DNA of 64,000 nt from Brugia malayi (Eukaryota; Nematoda; Chromadorea; Rhabditida; Onchocercidae): positions 15,000,721 through 15,064,720 of the forward strand of contig NW_025062479.1 of the NCBI RefSeq assembly GCF_000002995.4, written 5' to 3'. Positions 13,696 through 27,667 of the stretch are shown one piece after another. Each line of letters starts with the position of its first letter. Positions within the stretch are counted from its first letter, which is position 1. A program made the position numbers and the translations under genes. A model generated the notes under the pieces. It was given only the letters and a program-made list of their open reading frames with translations. It was not told the DNA's origin and searched no databases.

Positions 13696-16600
13696 GATAT
13701 CAGTAATTGTAGAAAAATTGTTGTGCAAAACTATGCAGTGAAATTTAAAAAATAATTTATAAATATTTAAACACTTCAGTAATCAATAGAAATTAAGAAA
13801 TGCTTTCAGAAAAAAGGAAAAAACTAAATAAGAATAAGCAAAACCCTTGCTAAACAATTCTCTACTTGTTAATTTATTTCTTCACTTTCTTTTTTTTCAA
13901 AAGAAAAAAAAATGGAATTAAAAATAATTTGTGAGAAGAGAAATAAAGAAATATATATCCCTTTCCCTCTCCCTCTTCCCCACCCTTTCTCTCTTTATAT
14001 ATATATATATTTAAAGAATACTTAATAAATTTTTATTGCTAAATTATAATTACCATTACTTAATTACTCTTGTGATAAATGATGATAAGTTAGAGTAACC
14101 TTAGCAAGTACATCGTAGAAATCACGAATGGCTGTTAGATTATTGCCCATAAGGTATTTACCACTCCGTGTTACTTCATCAAATAACGCATATCGCATAG
14201 CTTTCAACATATCTGCTTCAGATACGAAATATCTTTGACGACACCTGCATTAATTAACACTATAAAAATAATGTAAAAAATTATTTCAACAATAATTTTC
14301 TTATTTTCCCGAAAAAAAATGTTCTGAAAAAAAATTTTTTTTCGGTATTTTAAAAATTTACTTTACAATATCTTTCTCGCATATTGATTGATTTTGCCCA
14401 GTATTTTGTATAATTTCATTTTTGCTCTCTTCATTAGTCAGAAAACTTTCCAATTCATTGAAAAATAGTCGTCGCAACCTAAATTTATCATTGATTGTGA
14501 AAATAAATCTTATTTGATCAATTTTTAAAATTATTGATGAAAACTGACTTAAAAAAAAGAAGCAAAAAAGTGGAAATGCAGGACTTATTTTTTAAAAGCT
14601 ATTAAAAAGTTTATTATTTATTTTTGTTAACTTTTCAACCGTTTTATTTTTTTTTTTTATTTTTTTAAAAAAAAAAGAAAAAGTTTTCTGTTTTTTTTTT
14701 GCTTTTTACTTGAACGTAATTACAAAAATTGATAAATGCACTTTTTTAAATAACATATTTTTGCAAAAATTTTTCCCATAATGTGAATCTTTTTTACAAC
14801 TTTTACAATACAATAGAAATTTTAAGAAAAAAATCAAAAATCTTTTAATATTATTTCAATAAAATTATATAATGTAAACCATAAAAAATTTTAACTTTAT
14901 AAATAAATCACTCTTAATTATTAGTTGTTTGGAAAAAATTAAACTAACAATTAAATTTCAAAAAGAAATCTTCAAAAAAATTTTTAAAAATAAATAAATA
15001 AAAAACCCACTCAGCGACAAACAATGGTTTCATTTGTTCACGCTTAAAAATTGCCATTGATGGAAAATTTTTAATATATAAGGCATCAACAAGTGAATGA
15101 TTCTTTAAACATCGTCGTACTGTCAAACGATTATTGTATTTAATCACATCAAGTATTAACTGAATTAGTAAAAATTTAATTAAATTAATAAAAATTCAAT
15201 TAAAATAAATTAAAACACAACTAAAAAAAGCAATGAAAAACGCTGCAGAAAAAGTTATTGGTAAAAATTATTAGCAAAAATAAAATTAGAAAATAAAAAT
15301 TTTTGTATTTATGAAATAATTACATAATTTAAAGCATCTGTGATAACTTTATTTTTTACTACAAATATTGCTTTCCGATATTTTGTTAGTAATTAAATTC
15401 ACCGCATTTTATGTTTAATTATCATTGAATGCAATCAATTAAATTAACTTTACATGTCCTTTTTTCTCTTTTTTTTCTGCAGAAATATTTAAATTTTGGA
15501 TTTAATCCTTTAAAAAAGATTTCAAAAATAATAATATCTTTTTTGAAACTCGTTCTTTCTTTCTTTTTATTTTAAATTATTTCTGTTTATCAACAAATCA
15601 TATTACTTTAGTAGAAAAAAAAATTATACTTACCTGTGCACCAGTAAGTGATTCTATTCCTTCTTCAAAAACAATTACCAGCAGTTGCACTGACTTATCA
15701 AAATCACTCCACAATTCATTGTATTTTTCAAAGCTAAAACAGAATTTTTTATTTAAAAATTATGAATAAAAGATTTTTGTTTTATTTAAATTAATAATAA
15801 GAAAATTGAATAAGACCTACAGGGAAAAAAAATAGTATTAGACGTAAATATGAAACATTACAGTAGAAATGGTATTAAACGTAAATATGTGAAAACATAA
15901 TGGTATTATTTTTTATGGTTACTGAAAAAAGAGATGCTAATAATATTTTATACTTTCGTAAAAAATCAAAATTTGGCCAGTTGGATGGTCGATTTATACT
16001 GTAATCGAATAAAATCATTTCAGTGATTAAATCACGCATTCCACGGACTGATTGTAACGTTTCAATTGGTATCGCATTGTTTGGGTTGTTTGAATTTTGT
16101 GGGAAGTACTGTAACAAATAAACTTTAAATTAAAAAATAATTTCACTATAATATAAAAAATGATTGCAGAATGGGACGATTCACCTTTTTTCAGTAAATT
16201 TTTTTTTTTGCTGAAAAAGAATGTATTTAACGCAAATACGCGGAAACGTAATTCTATAAAACATTATCAGTGTTAGAAAAAAAGAAATGATAATAACCTT
16301 AATATATGGAAAAAATAAAACATTATTTGTTTGACATGCAATTTCATTAAGTGGATCAGCGCAATTTATCGCAGCTAATTGAACCATTTTATTCCATCCG
16401 TGAATATCACGAGCTAGTGATTTGTAAGTTTGCGCATATGTACGGCAATGTCCGCACCAATCTAAGTAAAACTGAAAAATTACTGAGTTTTTTTTTTTAA
16501 AGAATTGAAGAACTTTTATACTTTAAATTTTGGAATTTTTTTTTCCGACAAATTACAAGAAAAGAATGACATTTTATTAAATCAAATTTACGTAAATTAC

Positions 16601-17645
16601 AAATAATGTCCGTTTTCTTTTTTATATCCTTTATTTTTCTTAATATTTATTATTTCAAGTTCATATAAAAAATTCAATTTAAAAACTTAATTTGGCTTAT
16701 AAAAAAATTTAATCTTTTTTAAATAAAACCTATTTTTTTTTTTTTTGAAATTAAATTGAAATCAGTCATACTTTTTGAGGCTATTTCGAATTACAAACAA
16801 ACAAATAAAATCAGTCAAATTAATTAGATAAAAAAATAAAATAACATCTGCTATTATTATTATTTTAAGAAATAATTATGGTGATATAAACTGAATTTTT
16901 TTCCATTTCATAATTTTGTTGTAGAAATCTTTAATTTTAATACATCACACCATAATTTTTAACATCTTGGTTTCAATTAATTATAATGTCGAAATTTATT
17001 TCTTTTGCATTTGCAAATTAGCAAAAAGTTCAAATTTTTTTGGTAGATAACTTATGCCAGTCCTACTAAAATATTTGTTTGATTATTATATATTTTGCAG
17101 AATTTAATGTAAATTATCACATCAATTTGCATAAATGACAGTGGCTAATTTAAATGATAAATGCTAATATATGATGACTTAATAATAGCATTATTAAAAC
17201 TAAATTTGTATCAAAAAATGTTTTCTCCTTCAAAAATCTACTGAATGTAATAACAAAAAATAAAATTAGATGGAATTAATTGCTATTGTGATAATATTTT
17301 ATCCAAAAGTTTTTTTTTTTTTTTTATGATATAATTTTCTAAATTTAATCAATGAATATTTTTATTGTTCTTCTATCGAACTGCAAAATTTACTTCTACA
17401 ACATAAGCAGTGCAATTATTATCATAATCAGCTGATGATAATGATAATGATAATGGTGAATGTTGACAAAAGACTGTGTCATTGAAAGTCATATCATCGA
17501 GTTGTATGATCAAATCAGTTTTCGAATTATACAAAGTTGGATTGAGTGCGGTTGGTTCTCGTCCCATAAATGCAAATTCGCTTGATGCAAATTTGTCAAA
17601 AAAGTTGGGCAGAAATGCTAGTAATATATTCAATAATCGAATCAT
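11477..17645 (-). CDS. QSOX: Quiescin sulfhydryl oxidase (QSOX), secreted short form, 12 exons
   Basis: Exons: 17645-17394, 16471-16298, 16108-15954, 15733-15634, 15159-15011, 14478-14362, 14244-14100, 13580-13533, 13355-13233, 12924-12792, 12634-12507, 11704-11477 (1752 nt, 583 aa, all in phase). QSOX puts disulphide bonds into secreted and matrix proteins, passing electrons from a thioredoxin domain to an Erv/FAD domain and then to oxygen. A hydrophobic N-terminus (MIRLLNILLAFLPNFF) looks like a signal peptide. The thioredoxin active site is DWCGHC at about residue 90. The middle region matches the helical spacer. The Erv domain shows CGLWTTFHALTVQAY, then INNFFGCQHCREHF with the catalytic CxxC, HNIVNARLRG (FAD contact) and the third pair CSTC. 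The protein ends soon after this domain with no C-terminal membrane helix, like the secreted human isoform. Cuticle or matrix work is an inference. Confidence 0.95.
11730..11872. repeat. ATT/AAT trinucleotide microsatellite in the last QSOX intron
   Basis: Imperfect tract of TTATTA/ATTACT-type units lying between QSOX exons 11 and 12. It produces a spurious Ile/Leu-rich open frame on the plus strand. Confidence 0.8.
13663..13692. repeat. Poly-T run (about 30 T) in a QSOX intron
   Basis: Uninterrupted T run between QSOX exons 7 and 8, the longest mononucleotide run noticed in the window. Its length may be unreliable in short-read data. Confidence 0.85.
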
Positions 17646-20600
17646 TCTGAAAAATAAAAATTTTTTTAAAATTCAATGAAAGTTAGACCTTTTTATAAAT
17701 TTTTCATGGGAACTAAAATATATTTGTAAATATTGAGAATGATTAGTTATAAAGTTAATAACTGAAAAAAAGAAAAAAATAACATTCTAAGGCTAAATTA
17801 ATTTAAAAAAAAAAAGAAAAAAAAATGCAACATTCTAACTGATACATACATTTTGTTTCTTTCTGCTATTCATCTCATTAAAATTTTTGCTTCAAAATTA
17901 AAAAAAAATGTGATAAAATTCATTTTTAAACTAAAATTTTGCACTTTTTATCATAAAATTAATTCAATTTAATTGAATAGACTTTATGACAATGAGATAT
18001 TCAAAAAATTATTTCTTAAATTGAATTAACTGAAATTTTAATAAGAGATGTATCGTAAATAAAGTTGCTAAAAATAAGCTAAACACGTTTATTACTTTTT
18101 TGCATCAGAAGTTTTCTTTTCATTTATAGGCATTAATTTCCAACAAAAATTTAAAATGACAGAATAGAATTTTGCTATGACAATATTTTCAGCATTTATT
18201 TGTGATATTCACAATTTAATTGCTTCATTTCTCATACTAACACAACTGGTTTTTTCTTCGGTAATTTTTAATTTTTTAATTGATTGATTTTTTTAACTGA
18301 TTCGAAATGAATGATTAAATGATGAGCAAATCATCATACAGTGAGCAATTTTATGATAAAGAAAAGTTTGATTGACTTAAAATTTTTTTTCTCAAAAAAA
18401 TTCGAATGGTTATTGTTAGCACCAAAGTTGATATTTTTTTATGCCGTAGAATTGCTTCATTTCTGATAGAATTTTGTTGGTTTAAATCATTCATTTTAAA
18501 ATTGTGTAAAAATCGTTTTAAGAAGAATTAATATATGTAAAAAATGTACGAGAGCTAGAAAAAGTATGAAATTTAAACGAATTTCGGCGGCAATATTAAA
18601 TTAAAATGAATGAGAAGAAAAAAAAAAAAAAAAAAAACAGAAATGAGTGAAAAGCTTCAAATATGATTAGTACCACTTGTAATATATTAAAGTTAGGACA
18701 TTTTACAGTCAAAGCTCATTAAATAAATTTGATAGATTATGGAATCGATAAGTACATCGCAAATCTTAGTAAACATTTTTGAATAGTGTTTTAAAAACAA
18801 AAAATGATACTAACATTAATTAACAATATTGATAATAACAATATAATAATAGAAATAATAGTAATAATAATAAAATGTCAGCAATGACAACAGTGATAAT
18901 AATAGTAATAGAAATAACAATAACAATGGTTATAACAGTAGAGAGAAATGAGATGACAATAAGAGTTTAAAGATTAATTGAAACTGAATTATTCATTAAC
19001 TAAGTACAGAAATAAAATACTTAGAACAACGCAACATAACAGTGCATCGATATCGAAACACATAGAAATAATAATTTTGCCCAAAGCATAAGAAAAATCA
19101 TTTGATAAATGATCGTCTCAAATGCTCATAATCTGGTATTCAATTTCCCATAACTTAAAAAAAAAAGAAATTAGAAAGAAAGTCTGTGGAAAGTTTCCAA
19201 CCGACGAAAAAAAAATTTTTAACAGAAAATTTTGTTGTAACAAAAAGAAAAAAGTAGAAAAATCGTGCAATTTTCTCTTTCATTTGATTTGATAAAACGA
19301 GTTTTTCTCAATTTTTAACAATCAAATTTAAAATTTTTATTGAAATAAAACTGAAAAAAGGTTTTGCTTCCTGTTTTTTAAATTCGAATACAGTAATATA
19401 ATAAAGCTATATCAGACCTAAAGTAAATAAGTAATAGAATGATGCAATATAGCATTATTGATTAACTTGTAAGAGTAACTAAGGAATTTACTAAATAAGC
19501 AACGTATGAATAAATGAGTAAGAAAGAATGGATCAAATTTTCAGAAATTATTTGTTAAGTTTACTTTTTCAGATGAGTAAAACAACCATGCATTATTTTT
19601 CGAAAATTCAAAAAAAAGAAATGCAATTTCAAAATTAGTAAATTGCGGGTTAAATTCCTAAAACTCATTTTTTTTAGCTGAACAAAATTCAGAAATCGAA
19701 AATAAATTTGATCATTTTAATTTATCTCTTTGGTTAATCCTTGACTTATTGATCAAATTTTCTTTTGCTAATTAAATTTTTTCTCTTATTTTTCAATTAG
19801 TTCAAAACAAAAAAAAAAAAGCAAAATGAGAAATAGTTTAGTTAAAAACTTTTTGTTAAAAATGGAAAAAATACTTTAACCAAATGCTAAGAAAAAATTG
19901 ACACATAATTCTTTTTCAGCCCAAAACACTAAATTTTTCTTTTAATTATAGGTTTAAAAGTAATTTAAAATAGCAAAAAAAGAAACAAATCATTTTTCTA
20001 CTTATTGATATTTGGCGAAAACTTTATTTTATAAAGGAGAGTTTAAATATGATATGCAATAACTGACTTTTTCGAATAAAAATAAATAATCCTTTATATA
20101 TGTTTTAAAACAATTTTTCCCAACTGTTCATAGCACTGTAATTTTATTTAAAAATAATAATAATAATAATAAAACAGAAATGATAAAGATACTGAAAGAG
20201 GTAACACAAATATCGTATTTTCATTTTTTTCTCCGTTTAATTCATTTACAATAATTTGCTAAAATCGCGGCGGTATCTTTCATCATTTATATGAACAAGA
20301 AAAAAAAAGGAAGAAAATTAAATGTTTATGAGATAATTACACTGTTAATAAGAATGGATAATTGATTAATGAAATATATCAATAAAACAACAATAACTTT
20401 GTTCGTGGAAAAAATTTTTTTCTTGTTAAACTTTACCAAAGAATGGGAAAATTTTTTTTTTTCTCTTTTTTGTGCGCTGATAAAAAATATGCACAAAAAG
20501 TTTTTCCATAACAAAAAAATCGAATATTGAAGCATTACAAGAAGACAAGCAAAGATAGAATAAGTTATCATATCACACTAATCTTTTTGGTATCTTTCTA

Positions 20601-21950
20601 AAATACTGATATCAAGATTTTTTGATTAATGAAACATTAATAAATGAAACAGTGATAGCAAAATAAACAAAAACTTTCTTTCTTGTTTTATTTTTGCATT
20701 TTTTTTTTTCATTTTGTCGTTTTATTTTTGCAACAGCTCAAAATGCTGATGAATCAGCTGATACTAACTAAACTAACTTATCAATCAAATATTTCAATAA
20801 CATAGAAATGAAATGAATTAAAGTTTGCTTTTTTTTTGCTGTTTGCAATTACTTTGAAACGAAAACAATGGATTTGAGGATTAATTATAAATTTAATAGC
20901 AAATGTTTGAAGTGGAATAATTATTGCAACTATATATGTCATTGCGTTAGTATTTATATTTTGAATAAATCAAATTCAACATTTACTGCTTAAATGCATA
21001 GAAAAAAATTACTGTTATTATTTTTATTTCTTTGTGTCATTTTAATCTCACAAATAAATTGAAATATAAAAAATTTTACTTACTAACTTCAAAAATAAAT
21101 GTCTAATTAGTATTTCATTTGTATAAATTATTTTATCCACGAAGGTGTACTACATATTTCAACTTATTTTATTAAAGGATTTTTTTGAATATAATATTTC
21201 ATGCAATAATTTGTGAAAAATTAACATTAAAAAATTATTCTTTATCTCAGAATTGATATATTTTTCGAAAAATCGATTATTAATGGATAGATCGATTAGC
21301 CTTACTACTTTTAATAATACTGTAGGAAAGGGAGAAAAAAAAATGAAGCTATCGGTTGAAATGAAAATGATATTAATAAAAAATAAAATTAAATTAAAAA
21401 ACGACTTATTCAATAAGTGTTTTTAATCGATTCAATCGATGATTATGTTGAAATTTTAAAAAAATCAAAATTTTTTAATTTTTTCCCTAATTTATTAAGT
21501 TAATAGGATTTAGAAATATTTTCGATTTTTTTCCCACTCGTAAATGAAACATTTTTTTTTTATCAACAAAAGGCTATTACTAATAAGTCTAAAAATACAT
21601 ACAGAGAGACACTTCACAACGCACTGAATGTGAGGAAAGGATTATATAAACAGGAACTAAATAGAAAGGCAAAAATAGAAAATAAAAAACGAATTGGAAT
21701 TGAATGAATGATGAAATTCTGTTTAAGTAAACAAATATATACAAGAAGAATTTTTATCACTAAAAAATGATTAAATGATAAATAAATATTATTTATTGTT
21801 GCTGTTAGTATTATTATTGTTGTTGTTGTTGAGGAAATAATAAAAAAGCAAAAGATAGGAGGGAAAAAATAACAAATATAATGTTTGTTGAATTATTTAT
21901 AAAAGAGACACAAATAAAAAAAATTGAAACGTATCAAAATATTTCAACAT
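17646..21950. other. Gene-poor AT-rich stretch upstream of QSOX
   Basis: No exon-like sequence was recognised. Low-complexity tracts occur at about 18620-18638 (A run), 18780-18960 (ATA/AAT units), 20153-20174 (AAT) and 21800-21833 (TTG/TTA units). The first few hundred bases presumably hold the QSOX promoter, but no element stands out. Confidence 0.55.
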
Positions 21951-22349
21951 CCAACTACTACCAGGACCACTACCAATGAAAAAAGATTAATAGAACCACA
22001 AAAGTTAATCAAAAAGTTAAAGCATTATTAACTTGAGGAAATGCTATCTCTGGGGCACCTAATATAACAGGTAATATTCAGTTACCAAAACCACCAATTA
22101 AAATAGGCATTACTATAAAAAAGATTATTAAAACACAATGTATAGTCAAAACAGAATTATAGACTTGACCACTACCAAAAAACAAATAGCCACCAGGTCC
22201 AGATAATTCAAAACGAATAATCATAAACAAAAGAGATCCGCCCAAACCAGATCAATAATATAATAAGTGCCAATAGTATTATGATTAACAGTATTAATAA
22301 TTCTGTGTTTTAACACATTACCAAAAGTCTTACCATAAAAAATATTCAT
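21951..22349 (-). pseudogene. cox1: Nuclear mitochondrial insert: 5' part of cox1
   Basis: Read on the minus strand, this encodes the N-terminal part of cytochrome c oxidase subunit 1. Recognisable segments run from NH.TIG through IIRFELSGPGGYLFFGSGQV and YNSV, then PILIGGFGN, LGAPE and AFPQVNNALTF, to FFIGSGPGSSW, where similarity stops abruptly. Tryptophans after GGFGN and after NNALTF are TGA codons, stops in the nuclear code, as expected for the invertebrate mitochondrial code. At least two frame breaks exist: one near the start (after TYYII) and a short deletion just before FFIGSGPG. It cannot encode a working subunit in the nucleus. The sequence style is that of spirurid/filarial cox1. 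Confidence 0.9.
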
Positions 22350-22956
22350 ATTAAATAACAAAAACAAACCAAAAAAAAATTATAAACTATAAAACCCAAT
22401 GGTAAACAAACAACAGCCCGGCTATCACAAACATACCTAACTTTATTGCCTACCATAAAACAAACCATAACATAAATAGAATAATAAAACGAAACTAAAT
22501 AATAAATAAAAAGAAAAAAAACACTAAAATAAAAAACAGAACTAAACCAATTTAATATTAAATACTCAGAAAAAAAAGAAATAGAACTAGGAAAACCAAA
22601 ATTAGAAATCATAGTTAAACAAAAAATCAAACAAAACAACAAATTAATACTAAAATAACCTCGCAAATAATAAACTAATCGACTTCTAGCAATATGATAA
22701 AACTCACCAATAAAATAAAATATCAAAACAGAAGTATATCCATGAGATAATATCATAATTAAAGCTATAGACTTGCCGTAATACAATATACTAATCTCAG
22801 ATAATAAAACAAATCCTATATGACAAATAGAAGAATAAGCAGCCAAAGACTTACAATCACTTTGAAAAATACAAATAAAAGAACAAAAAACTATCCCAAT
22901 TAAAGAAAAAAAAATTAACAATATTAAATAAAATGTTTGCAAATAAATCCTAATGA
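22346..22956 (-). pseudogene. nad4: Nuclear mitochondrial insert: 3' part of nad4
   Basis: The minus strand encodes the C-terminal ~200 residues of NADH dehydrogenase subunit 4: SDCKSLAAYSSICHIGFVLL, ILSHGYTSVLIFYFIGEFYH, then several hydrophobic helices (NFGFPSSISFFSEYLI). It happens to lack TGA codons until its end, so the frame stays open for 198 codons from a TTG even in the nuclear code. The nad4-cox1 order and spacing match nematode mitochondrial DNA, so one continuous piece of about 1 kb was copied in. The upstream boundary is blurred (around 22945-22960). It is probably not expressed. A separately captured mitochondrial read is made unlikely by the cox1 frame breaks. Confidence 0.9.
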
Positions 22957-25900
22957 AATTAGCTATTTATATGAATTATCAATTGTTTATCACTTTAGCT
23001 AAAATTTCACCTCAGCTTAATTATTTTATCTATTGCATTTGAACATTCGATAACATTTGTATAGGAAGAGATTAAAGAAAGAATTTAAAATATATTACAT
23101 GCAGGAAATATTCAATTTCTAAGTGGAATGAAAATTATCGTTTAATATTAAAAGTTAGATATAACTTATAAATAAAAACTACAGATTATAATCATTATAA
23201 CACCATTGTGATGATTGAATGTCGTGACACTTTGTCACTCAAATATTTTGTCATATTTAAATTTGTATTTTGAGATAATTGTAAACATAAGCAATTATTT
23301 ACAATTACTTATTTCTACTCCAATTTCTCAGTATAATTCATTCCATTTTATTTTGCAATTATCTTTCACATTGATGATATAACTCGTGCGCACATGTGTA
23401 AACTTTAGCAATACTTGAACAGCTTATAATGTTTACTTTTGTGCAATATTAGTGACAAATTATTTATATCATTGGGAAATTTTAAACAATATTTTAAATA
23501 AATTCAAAATATATCTGCTGCGATTATATATTGAATATATTATTGAAATAAATAAATATTTGTAATCTTAAATTAGACGTGATGTAGATGAAAATTTGAT
23601 GATAAGCAAACTAAACAAATGATAAATTATACATTTTTATACTTTTTAACAATTGTAAAATTTATACTTTTTATCAATCGTGATACTTAATTATAATTTA
23701 AAACACTAATTAAATAAACAAAATTTTATACATTAAGTAAACAAAAAGCAACAGTGAAAAAAAAAGGAATGGAACCAATAGAAAATAATTTAAACATCAT
23801 CTGGAAAATTTCTATTCCTAAATCACCATGATAAATTAGAAATATCATTGTATATTAATTTTCCTGAAACGGTTTCCTGATATGTCAATGCGCTTCCTAT
23901 ACGGCATATCAATGGAATATATGTTATTTTGCCCATTACCATTTCTTTAGAATTTATTAAATGCAATAAATTTGCATTATATTATTCGATTATTCACTTA
24001 TTCCACATGACTTATTAATTGAATCGATGACTGCAAATGGAAAAAAAAAAAAAAAATTGAAATATTGATTTTGAAGTTTTTTCTTTGCAAATGAATATAT
24101 TTTAGAATGAATGAAATTAAAGGATGAATAGAAATTATTTAAAAAAGAAGTGATTTCAAAACAAAATCTTAGTCTTTCTCTTTGCTTGCCCAAAAACATT
24201 GAAATTATTATTTCATAGAATATATTTTTTTTCAAACAATGATAATTTGCATGCTGTGGTATGTTAATTAAAAACCCAATAAGTCAAGTTTGATTAATGC
24301 TTTAAAAATCGCACAAAGGAAAAAGACGAAACAGATTTTAAAAAATCCATAAAAGAAATATATTTTGCATTCATAAACAAACAACTAAACTTTGTTTTCT
24401 TCAGAATTAAAAACTGAGAGAAATAAGTAGATGAAATAGGTGACAAAAAATAAACAAATAAAAAAATAGTAATAATTTAGACAAGTAATAGTAACATGTT
24501 AGCATAATTAATAAATAAATTTCCTCTAAAATTATTTGCAAATTACTTTTTCCATTCTAACATATTTAATCAATTATTTTAATAAATTGTAACAAAAAAG
24601 AACAAATAAGAAAAAAAGAACTGAAGTAACAATAATAAAAGGAATTTTTGTGCAAATGTTGTAATAAAATATTTGTCATTGTTGAAATATCAAAATATTT
24701 CTCACATTATTCATCACTCCAATTAATGTCTTAGTACACATTGTGAACAAAACAACAGCAAACTAATTAATATTTATAGTTAATTATAATAACTGACAAA
24801 TTAATTAAAAGTTTTTCCCTAAAAAAGAAATAAGTAAAAAGCTTTCAAACAAAATCAGATTTTCATCTATCATTATTCAATCTTAAAATGTTACAAAATT
24901 TAAAAAAAAAAAAAAAAAAAAAGAAAAAAAGAGTTATTACATTTTATTATGTTTTTAAGTCAATGTAATAAATTTTGTTTCCATTTTTTTTGAGTTCAAA
25001 AAACACATTTTTTTTCCGTAAAATGAAGAAAAATCTTCATTTTATTTTCTATTTTTATTCAATGCTTTTTTTTTATATTTTTTATTTATTTTTATTCAAT
25101 TTTTTAACATTTAGCTAATATATTTATGAAATTAAAACAAAAAAAAATAAGAAATACAGCAAAAAAACTTGATGAATGTATTATTATATTATAATTTGAA
25201 AATGGTTAATTGTAATTTTACCAGATAATGAGTAATTCAAACTGAAATTGAGAAAAAGTGATGTGAAGCCTAGAGAAGATTAAAATTTACTATGTAAAAT
25301 GAATTTAGTATAAAATTATAATACTTGATTAGCATACTTTAATAATCACTATCCATTGACCATAATTGTAGGATTTATTCCATAACAATAGATAAAATTC
25401 AATGGAGCTGTTAGGATTATGAAAAAAGAAAATAGTATGAAATGGAGATTAAAATTGCAATAAAAATTTTTGATTTGCATTTTATTACTCCTTTTTGCTC
25501 AAATTTTAAATACCACAATCTGAGTATAAAATTATTACTACTATCTCGTTTTATTGTTTTAATGATACATTTAAAAAGAATCCTTTTGTCAACGATAATA
25601 ATAATGACAATAATAAAATAGTAATGATAATAACAATAATAATAATATTAATGGTAATAATATTAATAATAATAATTATTATAATTCTAATCAAAGGGAA
25701 GTTTTCAAAAATATTTTCATATACTCAAAATTTTTGATCAGAATTTTTTTGCCTTTTCATCTTTAATTTGTTTAATTATCTTCTCATTTTCGATTCTTTT
25801 TTTAGAAATCTTCAAAAAAAAATGCCAATAATTAAATGCTTTCTCCATCAAGTGTGTGTAGTATTTCGGAATGATTAAAGGCCAATAGTTTTTTTTTTTT

Positions 25901-27357
25901 TTTTCTCTTCTAATCGAATTATAAAATAACAAAACAGACAGAAAGAAAATTCTGGTGAAATATTTGCATAGAAAACATTTGCTCAAAGGGCAGAAAATGT
26001 TTTGTAAAAAATTAATTTTAATTAAATTAATATTCTGAGAATTGGCACCGTCGATCATCATTCATTTGTTTTATGTTTTTTTCTTTTCACTTTTTTTATA
26101 TGTTTCACAAGTTTCTTAATACCTTATGTTCGATTAGCTGAAAAGCTAATCGGTCTGAAAGAATTCATTGTTTTTGTTAACTGAAGAAAGTAAAAACTTA
26201 TAAACTAATAAATCAATGCAGCTTTTTTAATTTAAATATTCATAAATTCGAAATTTTCTAAAAGAATAATATATAATGTATAAATTTTATATAATGTATA
26301 AAAACTGAGGCATTATTCAACAATTTTCCATGTATAAAAGAAAATAATATTGATGTAAATAACATTTGAAAAGTATTTAGAAAGTTTGCATAAAATTTTC
26401 AAAATTTCATAAAAAGCATTCAAAAAAATATGTATATTCAGCATTTAAATAATTTAATAAACGCAATATTGGACAAATAAGGACATATAATATATTTGAC
26501 ATATGTAAAAATACAGTATTTTTTTCGACAGGTTAATAAATTTATAAAAATTTCGATTTGAAATAATTATGGATTTGAAATTTTCCGACGAAAAGCTTTC
26601 TAAAAAGAAATGATTAGGTGACTGCTTGACAAAAAATAGAAGAAAAAGGAAAGAATATAAAAATAATTAAACGTAACACTTCAACAGTCTTTTTTCTGAA
26701 TAAAATAATGTTTTAATAATTAAAGAGCGATTAAACCCAATAAAATTCTATTTTCATTATAATTTACGAAATGGAACAGTAAAAGTTTAATTTAACTCCG
26801 TAATTCTTTTTTTTTTTTTTTTCATTTTTTCAACAATCACATACACAGTTCTTGCCCGCTTCTAAAAGTTTAAAGAAGTTTTTGACCGATAGGTGGTAGG
26901 AAGACAAAAAATGAATATTATTTTTAGATGTAACAGAAATATTAACTTCCATGCATTAGAAGAAATTGCATCTAAAATTTATTAAAATCATTTAAATTAG
27001 TGAAAAATTTGCTTTGTGGCAACGAATTCGTCTGTTCTGTATCATTCAAATTATCATTTATCGACTTTTTCCACTTTCTACTTTGTGAATGTACAACATT
27101 AATTGCTAAGCTAGATGATAAAAATTAAAATATACTGAAAAATAGGCAAATGATAATTTGAATGATATCAGTATCAGTATAAATGATTCAATGATAAGGA
27201 TGATGTAACATAAATGCTAACATTAATAATACAAGTGACACACTGTTGATTCAATTGAATCACATAAATGATAATTTTTAAAGTAAATGTCGTAATAAAA
27301 ATTATGTCTAATTGTCATGAAAGAGAGCCTTACTGGAGTAAATTGTGGAGCCGAATA
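22957..27357. other. Gene-poor AT-rich stretch
   Basis: No gene recognised. Contains a 15-base GTGACA-CTT-TGTCAC hairpin at 23224-23238, an A-run near 24902-24922 and an AAT/ATA-rich tract at 25595-25690. Open frames are low-complexity K/F/I-rich translations of AT-rich DNA. Confidence 0.55.
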
Positions 27358-27667
27358 GTTGTTGCTCGTTGATTGAAATTACTGAACAATATTAGAAAGT
27401 TTGTACCAGAGTGATATCCAGAAAACCTAATCGAAGATAAAAGGATATAACTCATTATGTAATAAGCATTAACTCATGACAAGAAGTATGATTTATAGAG
27501 TCGAAGGAGAGGTCAGCGAGACAAAGTGATGTTAACCTTGTCAACAATCTGATCTGAATGATGAGCGCTGACAAGCCGCAAAGGAGTTCAACTAAACAAA
27601 GACTGTAACTTTTGTCAATATTTAAATATAATTTACAGTTAGTAAGGAACCGACAAACAACAACAAA
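27358..27667 (-). mobile_element. Possible solo LTR remnant (tentative)
   Basis: A roughly 310-bp block with less extreme base composition than its flanks. On the minus strand it starts TGTTGTTG, ends GCAACAA and has a TATA-like CTCTATAAATC about 170 bp in, the layout of an LTR with promoter. No gag/pol, primer-binding site or clear target duplication was found beside it. It could equally be ordinary unique sequence. Confidence 0.25.

Noticed and set aside
22346..22942. A 198-residue open frame as a nuclear membrane-protein gene
   Set aside because: It is the C-terminal part of mitochondrial NADH dehydrogenase 4 followed by cox1 in mitochondrial order, starting at a TTG without promoter or splice signals.
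23224..23238. Perfect GTGACA-CTT-TGTCAC hairpin
   Set aside because: Only six base pairs; such short palindromes are expected by chance in several kilobases.
25738..26061. 107-codon minus-strand open frame
   Set aside because: Lys/Phe/Ile-rich low-complexity translation of AT-rich DNA without splice partners.
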